Part shown: piece after piece, positions 7,457 through 15,862 of the stretch
Position numbering within the stretch: the stretch's first letter is position 1
Layout: every line of letters starts with the position of its first letter
NCBI GenBank assembly: GCA_937957685.1
Contig: CALGAO010000115.1
Span: 1-21,951 of the forward strand
Length of the DNA: 21,951 nucleotides
Reading direction: 5' to 3'
Source: an uncultured Paenibacillaceae bacterium
GTDB lineage: Bacteria > Bacillota > Bacilli > Paenibacillales > DA-C8
The notes under the pieces: generated by a model
The model's input: only the letters and a program-made list of their open reading frames with translations
Database searches by the model: none
Told to the model about the DNA's origin: nothing
Position numbers and translations under genes: made by a program

Positions 7457-9661
7457 TCAAGCCTCGTAGGTGAACTTGCCGCATTCGACGATGTCGCGCG
7501 AGCTGCTGCCGACAAAGGCGAGGAAGTCGCCCGGCTCCGTCTCGAAGATTCGGCGCGCGGTATAATATTGCAGCATCTCCGGCGTGATCGTGTACTCCAC
7601 CTGCACAGACTCGCCCGGCTCCAGCTTCACCTTCCGGAATCCCTTCAGTTCGAGCAGCGGTCTGGCCCGGCTACCCCACAGGTCGCGGATGTAGAACTGC
7701 ACGATCTCCTCACCGGCGTACGGCCCGCTGTTGGTGACGGTGACCCGCGCATGCAGCTTGCCATCCGGTCGTAGCAAGGTGCCGTCCAATGCCGCCCCCT
7801 CATAGGTGAACCTCGTATAGCTCAGCCCGTAGCCAAAAGGATACAATGGCCGGTTCGGGGCGTCGAGGTATTTGGAGACGAAGCGGTTGCTGTTGTCCTC
7901 GCTGCCCTTGGGTCGGCCTGTGTTCAGGCAGTTGTAGTAGACCGGGATCTGGCCAACCGCATAAGGGAAGCTCATCGTCAGCTTGGCGGAAGGATTGACA
8001 TCGCCGAACAGAACATCGGCAACCGCATGACCTCCCTCGGTTCCCGGATACCACGCCTCGACGATGGCCGGCACATGCTCGTCGAACCACCTGAGATCGA
8101 GCGGTCTGCCGTTGAACAGGACAAGCACCGTCGGCTTGCCCAGCTTCATCACCTCTTCCGCCAGCTTCTGCTGCACGCCAGGCACATCCAGGAACACCCG
8201 GCTGCCCGCTTCGCCGCTCATATCCTCGCGTTCACCGAGGGCCAAGATCACGACATCCGCCGCTGCGGCGGTTGCCAGCGCTTCGGCGAAGCCCGATTCG
8301 TCGTCGGAATCGATGTCGCAGCCGGCTGCGGCGATCACGATCGCATCGGCGCCGAGCTTGCTGGCGATGCCTTGACGAAGGGTGACGGCCTCCTCCGGTT
8401 TGCCCATGGCGCTCCAGCCGCCGAGGATATGCCCGCTGTCCGCGAGCGGCCCGATGATCGCGACAGAGCGAACGGATCTGTCCAGCGGCAGCACGCCGTC
8501 ATTTTTCAGGAGGACGATCGACTTCGCCGCAGCCTCACGCGCCAGCTGCCGATACTCCGGCCGAAGATGCGCGGCCTGCTCCTCCTCCAGCTTGATATAT
8601 CGATACGGATCGTCGAACAGTCCGAGCTTGAACTTGAGCGTCAGGATGCGTCTGACCGCCTCGTCGATCAACGTCTCCTCCACTTCGCCGCTTCGCACCA
8701 GGTCCTCCAGATGCCGCACATAAGCCATCGACATCATCTCGATATCGAGCCCGGCCTCCAGCGCTCGCTGTGCCGCCTCCCGGCCATCCCTTACGGCCAT
8801 ATGGGCGATTGTCTCAGCCAGCGACGTGTAATCGGAGATGACGATGCCGCCGTAGCCCCATTCCTCGCGCAGGATGTCGCGCAGCAGGAACTTGTTGATC
8901 GTCGCCGGTACCCCATCCACCACGTTGAAGGAGGTCATGACAAGCTCCGCCCCCGCATCCAGTCCGGCCCGGTATGCTGGCAGATACGTCTCCCGCAGCG
9001 ACGACTCCGATATATCGACGGTGTTGTAGTCGCGCCCGCCCTCCGCTGCGCCATAAGCGGCGAAATGCTTCACACAGGACGCCAGGGTCCCCGGTTGGCC
9101 CAGATCGCCCTGGAAGCCTCGCACGTAAGCTTCAGCGATCCGGCTGTTCAGATAAGGGTCCTCTCCGGAACTCTCCATCACCCTTCCCCAGCGGGGATCT
9201 CGCACCAGATCGATCATCGGCGCGAAGGTCACATGGATGCCGGACGCTGTGCCCTCGGCAGCCGCCACCCTGGCTGTCTGCTCGATCAGCCCCGGGTCCC
9301 AGCTGCAGGCGAGCCCCAGCGGGATCGGGAAGATCGTGCGGAAGCCGTGGATGATGTCAAACATGAACAGGAGCGGAATCTTCAATCTGCTGTGCTCCAG
9401 GTATTGCTTCTGGATGCGATAGGCGGTCTGCGCGTCGGCAGAGCCGAGGATCGAACCCAGCGTATAGAGAACCTCCGGCTCAAGATGCTGCTGTTGCTCG
9501 GGTCCCGTGACGATCATCGTCGCCTGATCCCCGCTGTCAACCGAACGGAGGAAGATCACCGGGTCCGTCTGGAACATCTGGCCGATCTTCTCGGTGAGCG
9601 TCATTTTCTTCAGCAGATCCTCAACCTTGTGCCGGATCGCAAGTGCATCATAAGCGGTCAA
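7457..9661 (-). CDS. GH3 beta-glucosidase, cytosolic
   Basis: A 734-residue family 3 glycoside hydrolase of the BglX-like layout. A TIM-barrel domain (about 1-340) is followed by the alpha/beta sandwich domain (about 370-580) and a fibronectin-III-like domain (about 630-730). The KH motif is Lys198-His199 in SCVKHFAAYG; the nucleophile is Asp277 in GIVISDYTS, where many relatives have SDW; a likely acid/base Glu lies in the GEREDMSGEAGSR loop. There is no signal peptide, so it should cleave imported beta-gluco-oligosaccharides. The start is TTG 9661, overlapping the GH35 stop (TTGA), with AAGGAG upstream; the next in-frame ATG (residue 20) would cut into the conserved MTLTEKIGQM segment. It ends the operon. 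The linkage (1,2 versus others) is inferred from neighbours. Confidence 0.94.
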   Translation of the reverse strand: MTAYDALAIRHKVEDLLKKMTLTEKIGQMFQTDPVIFLRSVDSGDQATMIVTGPEQQQHLEPEVLYTLGSILGSADAQTAYRIQKQYLEHSRLKIPLLFMFDIIHGFRTIFPIPLGLACSWDPGLIEQTARVAAAEGTASGIHVTFAPMIDLVRDPRWGRVMESSGEDPYLNSRIAEAYVRGFQGDLGQPGTLASCVKHFAAYGAAEGGRDYNTVDISESSLRETYLPAYRAGLDAGAELVMTSFNVVDGVPATINKFLLRDILREEWGYGGIVISDYTSLAETIAHMAVRDGREAAQRALEAGLDIEMMSMAYVRHLEDLVRSGEVEETLIDEAVRRILTLKFKLGLFDDPYRYIKLEEEQAAHLRPEYRQLAREAAAKSIVLLKNDGVLPLDRSVRSVAIIGPLADSGHILGGWSAMGKPEEAVTLRQGIASKLGADAIVIAAAGCDIDSDDESGFAEALATAAAADVVILALGEREDMSGEAGSRVFLDVPGVQQKLAEEVMKLGKPTVLVLFNGRPLDLRWFDEHVPAIVEAWYPGTEGGHAVADVLFGDVNPSAKLTMSFPYAVGQIPVYYNCLNTGRPKGSEDNSNRFVSKYLDAPNRPLYPFGYGLSYTRFTYEGAALDGTLLRPDGKLHARVTVTNSGPYAGEEIVQFYIRDLWGSRARPLLELKGFRKVKLEPGESVQVEYTITPEMLQYYTARRIFETEPGDFLAFVGSSSRDIVECGKFTYEA

Positions 9662-12096
9662 TCGTTGTTCAACTCCTTCTTGGTATCCAGTCTTACTGTC
9701 AATGTATCGTTTACCTTGGCATGTTGCAAGGATTGAATGATGGACCGGTTGCCTGTTCGCGTGACGGTATAACGGTCATCGGGCAGGACCTGTCTGGATG
9801 ACTCAAGGACGATCACATCGCTCGGCTGCGTGAGCCGGAAGGTCAACCCGTCGGGCGAGTGCGCCAACACTTCCGCCGTGGAATAGACGATACTCACATC
9901 ATCGAGCATAACCTGAATCGGCAGCATCACGGCATCCTTGGCTGCAAGCAGCAGCTCTCGTCCGTCAAACAGCGGTACGCCATCCTCATAGACACGAAGA
10001 TTCTTGTCGAACCCATCGAGATTCAGCAGATGGATATATCTCTGACCATCGGATGAAGCGGTTGAGGTCATGAAGATGCCATGATGCTCATGATCATGCG
10101 TGAGATGGGCTCTGGCGCCAAGCCGCTCCAGCGTGGTGCGGAACAGATCGATGTCGCAGCGATATGCGCAGCCGATCACGATCGCCCGGCCTCTGCCGAC
10201 CTCGGCATCGAAGCCGCAGGGCTCACCGCTGCCATACACGCGCAGGATCGCCGCATGGCGGCCGATATCGTACGTCTGTGCCCTGCCCGTCCGCACCTCC
10301 GGCCGGGGCGCCGCCCAGCCGTCCGCTGTGACGGACAGGTACAGGTGTACGGAATCCCGGATCACCTCCAGCGGCCTGACGCCAAGTGCATCGACCAGCG
10401 TTGTGCAAGGATGACCCTCCATGTCCAGGACGGGCAATTCGCCGTAGACCAGCAGCTTGCCGCCCGTGATCAGGTAGTCAGCCAGCTTCTGCTGCACGGC
10501 TCCGTCCATATAGCGGGCGGATGGCAACACGAGCACCGGCGTTGAAGACGGATCCAGCGGCTTATTCTGGATATCCGTCCCTCCGAAGCGATAGCTCGCC
10601 AGCAGCATCGCCCTCCCCAGGATCTCCCATGAGCCGTAAGCCCGATGCTCCTCGAGATTGCGGATCAACTCCGCCATCCGCTCGCTCTGCGGATAGCGGT
10701 ATTCGGTCATGTAATAATCCGGTATAAAGGCGAAACTGACGTTGTCCCGCTCCTCGTCCATATCCGCCAGCTTCTCGGCCGCCCGCATCGTCCAGTTGGC
10801 GCGCGCCATGCGCGGATACGTATAGTTCAGCTTCCCTTCCGGATCGACGGGGGCGGCGAAGCCATGCCGTTCGCCGGTAAAGGCGATGCGATCATTGCCG
10901 TCGCCAACGGCCTGCGGCAGCCGATAGTTGTACCCGCCCGCGAACAGATAGTAATTGATGAGCCGATGGCCCTGCGCCACGCTCATGCGCAGCTTGAAAT
11001 CAGCCGCCGACGGGTCATACCTGCCGCCATACGTCTCGCCGAAGTTGCCGTCGCCGCAGTTGAACTCCACGCAGGTGAGGGGCTGATCCGGCAGTTGAAC
11101 GGCATCCATCATGGTATGGATGAGATAGAGATCCTGGAAGGTGTCCATGTTCAGATCGCCGAAGTAAACATCCGAACCTGCGAGGTAGCCGGGCGCTTGC
11201 GTGTAAGTCTCGTACAGTTGGCTGATGCCGATCGGAAACGTGAAGCCCCGACCGCCGCTCGTCCCGTGGATATTGACGACGAAGGGGATGCCCCGCGCGC
11301 CGAATTCCTCGGCCCAGCCGCGCAGCGTCGCCACATAGACGGCGAACCGATGGCGCATATAATGGCCGAGATCGCGCATGAGTCTCAGCGCATAGCTCTC
11401 CTGAGGCGAACGCACACCGGCCCGACACGCTTCCGGATCCTCGATGGAGAACGGATATCTTGCCGCCAGCTCCTCCGGCGAGTATCTGCTCCGCAGCCAT
11501 TCGGCGAAATGTCTGAGCGTCTCGTCCGTCAGATCGGGACTGCTGCTCACCCAGGAGAGCATGCCGATCTCATTGTCGAGCTGGATGGCGATGATGTTGC
11601 CGCCGTTCGTATACAACCTCGGCGCGATGACGCCCATCACCGCCTCGTACCATCTTCGGCAGGCTGAGAGGAAGGAAGGCGCCAGATAGTCGACGGTCCT
11701 GGTCGTTACCTTCCGGCCATCCCAGGTCACCGGCAAGATGTCCGGGTAACGCTCGAGCAGCCAGAAGGGTAGCCCTTCATTTTTCATCTCCGCCATGATG
11801 AAAGGGCCCGGCCTGACGAAGAAGTACAAGCCGTTCTCCTGGCACAGGTCGATGAAGCGCACCAGGTTCAGCTGCGGCAACGTCCGGCCGGTGAAGTCAA
11901 ACTTCCCTTCCTCCGGCTCATGACACAGCCATGGCACATAGCTGGCCACGGCGTTGCAGCCGGCGGCCTTGAGCTTGTCGATGCGATCCTGCCAGTCCTC
12001 CGGCGCGAGCCGGTAATAATGGATCTCTCCGCAGAGGATGATGCGCGGCTCGCCATCGATCCATATGCGTTTGTCGCGAATGTCGATCGTCCCCAT
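9658..12096 (-). CDS. GH35-family protein, possibly acting on beta-1,2-glucan
   Basis: An 812-residue family 35 protein. The barrel begins with IILCGEIHYYRLAPEDWQDR, and VRPGPFIMAEMKNEGLPFWL is the family 35 signature in modified form. The acid/base candidate is Glu176 in IQLDNEIG (family: QxENEYG) and the nucleophile candidate is Glu344 in CVEFNCGDG. Most family members are beta-galactosidases, but here the partners are GH144-like and GH3 proteins. A GH35 protein from an Ignavibacterium album beta-1,2-glucanase cluster is known as a beta-1,2-glucosyltransferase, so that activity is a real alternative. The C-terminal ~400 residues include a beta-galactosidase trimerisation-like region (VLVLPSARYMDGAVQQKLAD). 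There is no signal peptide. ATG 12096 has GGAAG six bases upstream. It overlaps the GH3 start downstream. Confidence 0.88.
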   Translation of the reverse strand: MGTIDIRDKRIWIDGEPRIILCGEIHYYRLAPEDWQDRIDKLKAAGCNAVASYVPWLCHEPEEGKFDFTGRTLPQLNLVRFIDLCQENGLYFFVRPGPFIMAEMKNEGLPFWLLERYPDILPVTWDGRKVTTRTVDYLAPSFLSACRRWYEAVMGVIAPRLYTNGGNIIAIQLDNEIGMLSWVSSSPDLTDETLRHFAEWLRSRYSPEELAARYPFSIEDPEACRAGVRSPQESYALRLMRDLGHYMRHRFAVYVATLRGWAEEFGARGIPFVVNIHGTSGGRGFTFPIGISQLYETYTQAPGYLAGSDVYFGDLNMDTFQDLYLIHTMMDAVQLPDQPLTCVEFNCGDGNFGETYGGRYDPSAADFKLRMSVAQGHRLINYYLFAGGYNYRLPQAVGDGNDRIAFTGERHGFAAPVDPEGKLNYTYPRMARANWTMRAAEKLADMDEERDNVSFAFIPDYYMTEYRYPQSERMAELIRNLEEHRAYGSWEILGRAMLLASYRFGGTDIQNKPLDPSSTPVLVLPSARYMDGAVQQKLADYLITGGKLLVYGELPVLDMEGHPCTTLVDALGVRPLEVIRDSVHLYLSVTADGWAAPRPEVRTGRAQTYDIGRHAAILRVYGSGEPCGFDAEVGRGRAIVIGCAYRCDIDLFRTTLERLGARAHLTHDHEHHGIFMTSTASSDGQRYIHLLNLDGFDKNLRVYEDGVPLFDGRELLLAAKDAVMLPIQVMLDDVSIVYSTAEVLAHSPDGLTFRLTQPSDVIVLESSRQVLPDDRYTVTRTGNRSIIQSLQHAKVNDTLTVRLDTKKELNND

Positions 12097-12155
12097 CAGC
12101 TTCTTCCTTTCCGGATATCGTCTAGCATCCTTGCTTGGGAGCTTGCATCAGAACA

Positions 12156-12546
12156 ACGCGCACGATTTTTCATACAAAATCGGCTATGTCTGCTTACAGC
12201 CGCATCAATTTGTCAGATCTTTCGTACAAAAACTGCTCCGCCTGTTTCATTCGGGATCTTGTTGTATGATTTTCATACATATACTGCCTCAAACACTTAA
12301 ATCTGAATAATTTTGTATGATTTTCAGAACAAAAACAGTCCCATCCGCTTGTTTTCGCATTGTTTTGTACGATTTTTCATACAAAATTTTCACTTGTCGC
12401 CTATTTCTGGGTATTTTTGTACGATTTTTCATACAAAAACCGCCATACCCGCCTAAATCCGCATCTTTTTGTATGATTTTTCGTACAAAAACAGTCCCAT
12501 CCGCTTATCTCCACATCGCTTTGTATGATATTCCATACAAAATCCT
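12156..12546. repeat. Eight-unit palindromic array with 52-bp period
   Basis: The 476-base gap between the cytosolic GH144-like gene and the GH35 gene is mostly a repeat array. The core is an AT-rich imperfect palindrome, TTTTGTA-N10-TACAAAA. Counting from the GTAYGA half-site, units begin at 12160, 12212, 12264, 12315, 12367, 12419, 12471 and 12523, i.e. steps of 52, 52, 51, 52, 52, 52 and 52. The first two units have decayed left halves. The ~28 bases between cores are also related: CAGTCCCATCCGCTT occurs in two units and CCGCCTAAATCCGCAT is a variant, so this is a diverged tandem repeat. Because 52 is not a multiple of three, the frames shift every unit, so the array is not protein coding. 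Bases 12097-12155 hold the GH35 ribosome site; 12547-12572 show nothing recognisable. Confidence 0.95.
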
Positions 12547-12572
12547 CCAGGCGGTCACCGATCCCAGCGGCT

Positions 12573-13841
12573 TCACACCAGCCGATCAGTAAAGAACGAC
12601 ATGCCGCGCTTGAACGCCGTCATCCCGTACAGCATCGAGCTCCAGTCGATGACCGTCACCTTCTCCGGATACCAGCGCTTCCCGTACTCCAGATGACGCC
12701 ACGAATACCGGTGCAGTCCGTAGCGATATGCGGCGCGATATTTCCGCTCATCCTCGGGATCGTCCGGATTAGCATACGTATCATAAGGAATGTGCAGCTG
12801 ATAAAGGGCATACAGGTCGTAGATCGCCGCCGGATACACCGGGAGGAAGCCCGCGACGATATAGGCGGAGGCGATATCGCCGGGTGAATCGTTGATCTTG
12901 TCCGCATAGTAGTTGTTGTACAACCCGTCGTTGGCGCCGGCGCCGTAGCCCCACACATACGACGGCACATCCGCCAGCTCCTTCCACTTCAGGCGATCCG
13001 CCATGCAGGCGTTCGCATAATAGCGGTTATAGGTCTCGCTCTTCGCATAATCCGGCACCAGATAGTAGGGGAACTGATGCACGAATGACGAGAGAAATGC
13101 GCTCTCCCTGGTCGCATTCGTATCCGTCAATACCGGGATATCGCGGTACATCGCCTGCGGCAGCTTGTCGATTCGCTCCACGGCGAAGGTGTTGTCCCAC
13201 AACTCGCGGATATCCGGATTCTCAGGGCGCGCCAGTCTGGCCAGATAAGCCGCCAGCACGTATTCGTTGTATGCAGGCAGTGGCGCCGACCCCTTGCCAT
13301 CCTCGACGATCATGTTGATGACGCCCTTCTCCTTGTCCGCGATGATGACCCGCCAATCCAGCCCATGCAACAGCTCGTCGGCCATGCGCGCGATCTCCGG
13401 ATCCTGTTCCAGGAAGTGTCTGCCCGCGAACAGCGCGCCAGCCACAAGCAGGGAAGTATCGATCGTCGAGATCTCCGAACCGAGATTGACTCCGGTCTCC
13501 ATATCGATGAAGTGCGCATAGAAGCCCGTCGCCGCGTCCCGGGCAGGCTGGCAACCCTCCGTCAGGCCGAGCATCGTGCGCAGCGTCAGCTTCGCCTTCT
13601 CCGACGCATGCGCGTCCCAGCCCTCATAATCCGCGACCGCGAGCCCGATCAGCCCAACTCCGGTTGCCGCGACCGAACAGCGCTGCTCGGGATTCACCCC
13701 CATCGTGAAATAAGCATCGCCATACAAGCCGGTCCGGGGATGACGGCAGGCGTCGATCAAGGCGTAGGCATCGGCGTGCTGTCGATCGACGAAAGACCGC
13801 AGGCGTTCAGGCAACTCCTGGTAGAATGATGTCGTTTGCAT
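12573..13841 (-). CDS. Cytosolic glycoamylase-domain (GH144-like) protein
   Basis: A 422-residue alpha/alpha-barrel protein resembling the Pfam 'Glycoamylase' family that includes GH144 endo-beta-1,2-glucanases. It shares with the next gene upstream the pattern GFYxHFIxxxTG (106-117 here), then SEISxIDTxLL (122-132) and a later (N/A)E(Y/Q)(V/L)L segment with Glu193, a candidate catalytic residue. It is diverged elsewhere and has no signal peptide, so it should act inside the cell on imported oligosaccharides. The frame is open 117 codons further upstream, but ATG 13841 has AAGGAG eight bases before it and the upstream residues look unlike protein, so the short form is chosen. Exo- rather than endo-action is possible for an intracellular copy; that is inference. 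Confidence 0.85.
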   Translation of the reverse strand: MQTTSFYQELPERLRSFVDRQHADAYALIDACRHPRTGLYGDAYFTMGVNPEQRCSVAATGVGLIGLAVADYEGWDAHASEKAKLTLRTMLGLTEGCQPARDAATGFYAHFIDMETGVNLGSEISTIDTSLLVAGALFAGRHFLEQDPEIARMADELLHGLDWRVIIADKEKGVINMIVEDGKGSAPLPAYNEYVLAAYLARLARPENPDIRELWDNTFAVERIDKLPQAMYRDIPVLTDTNATRESAFLSSFVHQFPYYLVPDYAKSETYNRYYANACMADRLKWKELADVPSYVWGYGAGANDGLYNNYYADKINDSPGDIASAYIVAGFLPVYPAAIYDLYALYQLHIPYDTYANPDDPEDERKYRAAYRYGLHRYSWRHLEYGKRWYPEKVTVIDWSSMLYGMTAFKRGMSFFTDRLV

Positions 13842-14205
13842 GACGGTTTCTCCTTCCTCTTCATCCGCTTGAATTGTGCAGGTTCGTGATATTGGCTGTG
13901 TTGCATAATGGCCGCTGCTTATCCCTGGATGGCCTGGTGTGGCGTTAACGAAACGTCGTTCCTTTTTTCGTCCAATGCCGCCTTTTTCCATTGCCAACGG
14001 AACGTGGACCCGTGATCTGATCATGGCGAGGGAAACATCACCCAAATCATCCCCCTGACGAACTGACGTTGCGATAGCTGCGGGAATATGGTCCTGGTGC
14101 CGCCAATAGCGGAACCACGTTCCGTTACGGCCGCTGGACGGCTCACGCAAGGCCATCCGTTCCTTGCTCCCTTCGCAAGCGACAGCGATCATCCGCTCAA
14201 CCTCT
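13842..14205 (-). other. 364-base leader between the two GH144-like genes
   Basis: There is no supported gene here, although the frame of the downstream protein stays open. A 12-base perfect inverted repeat, AACGGAACGTGG at 13996-14007 and CCACGTTCCGTT at 14115-14126, spans 131 bases, and a smaller inverted repeat AACGA-AACG-TCGTT lies near 13945-13960. No clear terminator follows the secreted GH144-like gene, and no convincing -35/-10 pair was found. Confidence 0.5.
14110..14124. promoter_or_regulatory. Palindromic operator-like site
   Basis: CGGAAC-CAC-GTTCCG is a perfect six-base palindrome with a three-base centre. Its half-site GGAAC/GTTCC recurs at 13999-14005 in the same gap. Such symmetry fits a dimeric repressor such as a LacI-type protein, but no regulator gene is in the window and the binding factor is unknown. 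Confidence 0.4.
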
Positions 14206-15525
14206 TTATTTTCTGGTGAATTGCAGCTCCTCCAACCCTTTCTTCACATTGGGAACCTCCATGAATATCCTCCATACCGTACCGTTGCGGTAGTTGTCGG
14301 CCATCAACAGGGTGATCCCCTTGTCGATGCCGATATAATCCGACGCCACCCAGTTCTGGTCGAGATTAAAGGCGTCCTTCAGCCCGTACTCCCCGCTCAG
14401 GTTCGGAATGGTCAGGTAATAGCGCAGGGCTGCCAGCGACTCCTCCGGCGTGAAGACGACCGAACCGAGCGCTCCGGCCGGCGGCACCGTGCCGTCGACC
14501 ACATGCGCCCTGTTGTCATAGCCGGACGGGGGCGAGCCGAACAGTCCGTTGTAGCCGGTTGGCGAATCGGACGCCGTCAGACCCCAGGAGTTCTCATGCA
14601 AGCCGGCGAAGCGCGAGCTCTGATCGATCGCGAATTGCCTGCTCGCCTGGGAGGCGATGACCGAGTTGTGGAACCAATCGACTCCGTCCTTGTCGACCAG
14701 ACCGCGAAAGTCGATCCAGGCATGCGAGAACTGATAGGTGAAGAGCGAGCCGAACCAGGAATGAATGAACGGCTCCGAATCCCCGTATGACGCGCGGTGC
14801 CGCTTGAAGCCGCTGTAGACGTCGAGTCCCACCGGATGGGTGTCGGAACCGGCGGCCAGCACGTACAGCAACAGCTGTTCCGCGTAGAAATCCCAATGTC
14901 CCTGGAATCCCTTCTCCGGGTAATACGCCATATGGAACATCTTCCTCGCCGGGTCCACAAACCACGACCAGTCGATGCGATCATACAGCTGCTTGCTCTT
15001 CTCCTGGACTTCACCGCCAAAATATTGGCCAACGGTCAACACGCCGCCCATCAGGAGCGCCGTATCGATGCTGGAAATCTCGCTCTGCCATTCACGCTTC
15101 CCGGTACGGATATTGATGAAGTGGTAATAAAATCCGTTCTCATGCTCCATGCCCAGCAAGGTATCCAGCGTGCCGCTCGCCCGCTCAAACCCCTCTTCCC
15201 AACTGATCCAGCCGTTCTCCACACCGATCGGGATCGCGGACAGGGCGAAGCCCGTCGCCGCGATGCTGGCGATGCCCGGGCTGCCCGGATAGCGGTCCCG
15301 GGTCAGTCCGTACCCGGGCGACTCCGGGTCGCTGTTGGACTGCTCCCACAGGTAGTGGAACGAGGCTCGCGCCTCCAGATCCAGCTCATCCGGCTCACGA
15401 TGGTCGGTCGCCTCATGGGTGCCAGCATCGCGGGCAGCTCCTCGCCCATATCCATAAGCGATCCCGGTTGCCACGAGTATGATCAACAGCAAGACAAGCC
15501 ATGTATATCGGTATCCAATCCTCAC
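14206..15525 (-). CDS. Secreted glycoamylase-domain protein (GH144-like, probable endo-beta-1,2-glucanase)
   Basis: A 439-residue protein with an N-terminal signal peptide or anchor (TWLVLLLIILVATGIAYGYG, residues 8-27), then a polar linker and an alpha/alpha-barrel domain of the Pfam Glycoamylase family. Characterised GH144 members cut beta-1,2-glucan internally to sophoro-oligosaccharides. Seen motifs are ENGFYYHFINIRTG (129-142), SEISSIDTALL (148-158), FYAEQLLLYVLAAGSDTHPV with Glu216 as a catalytic candidate, and a C-terminal NLDQNWVASDYIGIDKG that is typical of the family. It starts at GTG 15525 with AAAGGAG seven bases upstream. It lies 290 bases after the MalG-type permease. The likely site of action is the outer face of the membrane, upstream of ABC import. 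Family assignment is firm; substrate is by analogy. Confidence 0.9.
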   Translation of the reverse strand: MRIGYRYTWLVLLLIILVATGIAYGYGRGAARDAGTHEATDHREPDELDLEARASFHYLWEQSNSDPESPGYGLTRDRYPGSPGIASIAATGFALSAIPIGVENGWISWEEGFERASGTLDTLLGMEHENGFYYHFINIRTGKREWQSEISSIDTALLMGGVLTVGQYFGGEVQEKSKQLYDRIDWSWFVDPARKMFHMAYYPEKGFQGHWDFYAEQLLLYVLAAGSDTHPVGLDVYSGFKRHRASYGDSEPFIHSWFGSLFTYQFSHAWIDFRGLVDKDGVDWFHNSVIASQASRQFAIDQSSRFAGLHENSWGLTASDSPTGYNGLFGSPPSGYDNRAHVVDGTVPPAGALGSVVFTPEESLAALRYYLTIPNLSGEYGLKDAFNLDQNWVASDYIGIDKGITLLMADNYRNGTVWRIFMEVPNVKKGLEELQFTRK

Positions 15526-15690
15526 AACCAGACTCCTTTCCCGCGATCTTGCGCAACATCTGTGCCAGAGCGTTCTGCCTGCCCGTCATCCGGGCCGCAC
15601 GAACGTGGCTCACGATATAACGTCCGAAGAGTTCCGCACGCTTCACCCATCAGGGCCAGGCGGCTCATGTGACACTTCACGCACCTGCTC

Positions 15691-15862
15691 AATCGCCGAT
15701 GATGCCGGGATGCTCCGCACTCACCAATCAGAACCCGCTCGCCGGTGATGTCGAAGCGGCTCCACGCTCACCGTCAATCAGAAGGCAGCGCTCAAGCCGC
15801 GATATCCACGCCATCTCACTCGCCGGTGATGCCGGAGCGCTCCACGCTCTCCACGAACCAGC
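15691..15862. repeat. Degenerate copies of the 3' end of the permease gene
   Basis: The last codons of the MalG-type permease (15821-15852, plus strand CGCCGGTGATGCCGGAGCG then CTCCACGCTC) recur downstream of that gene at 15741 (CGCCGGTGATGTCGAAGCG then GCTCCACGCTC) and 15694 (CGCCGATGATGCCGGGATG then CTCCGCACTC). Each is followed by a CAATCAG or CCAG tail. A weaker fourth copy may lie at 15623-15653. Offsets are 47 and 80 bases, so it is not a simple tandem array. These copies and otherwise featureless sequence fill the 290-base gap before the secreted GH144-like gene. Confidence 0.65.

Noticed and set aside
12156..12546. CRISPR array
   Set aside because: Regular spacing resembles one, but the 'spacers' are related to each other, the repeats are degenerate throughout, and no cas gene is nearby; it is a diverged tandem repeat.
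12317..12592. Small protein with repeated tyrosine/phenylalanine-rich peptides in the array
   Set aside because: The 52-bp unit shifts frame each time, the peptides come from three frames of the same repeat, and no ribosome site precedes the ATG.
13842..14192. 117-residue N-terminal extension of the cytosolic GH144-like protein
   Set aside because: The frame is open by chance: the extension has no family resemblance, while ATG 13841 has a well-placed AAGGAG and starts at the expected domain boundary.
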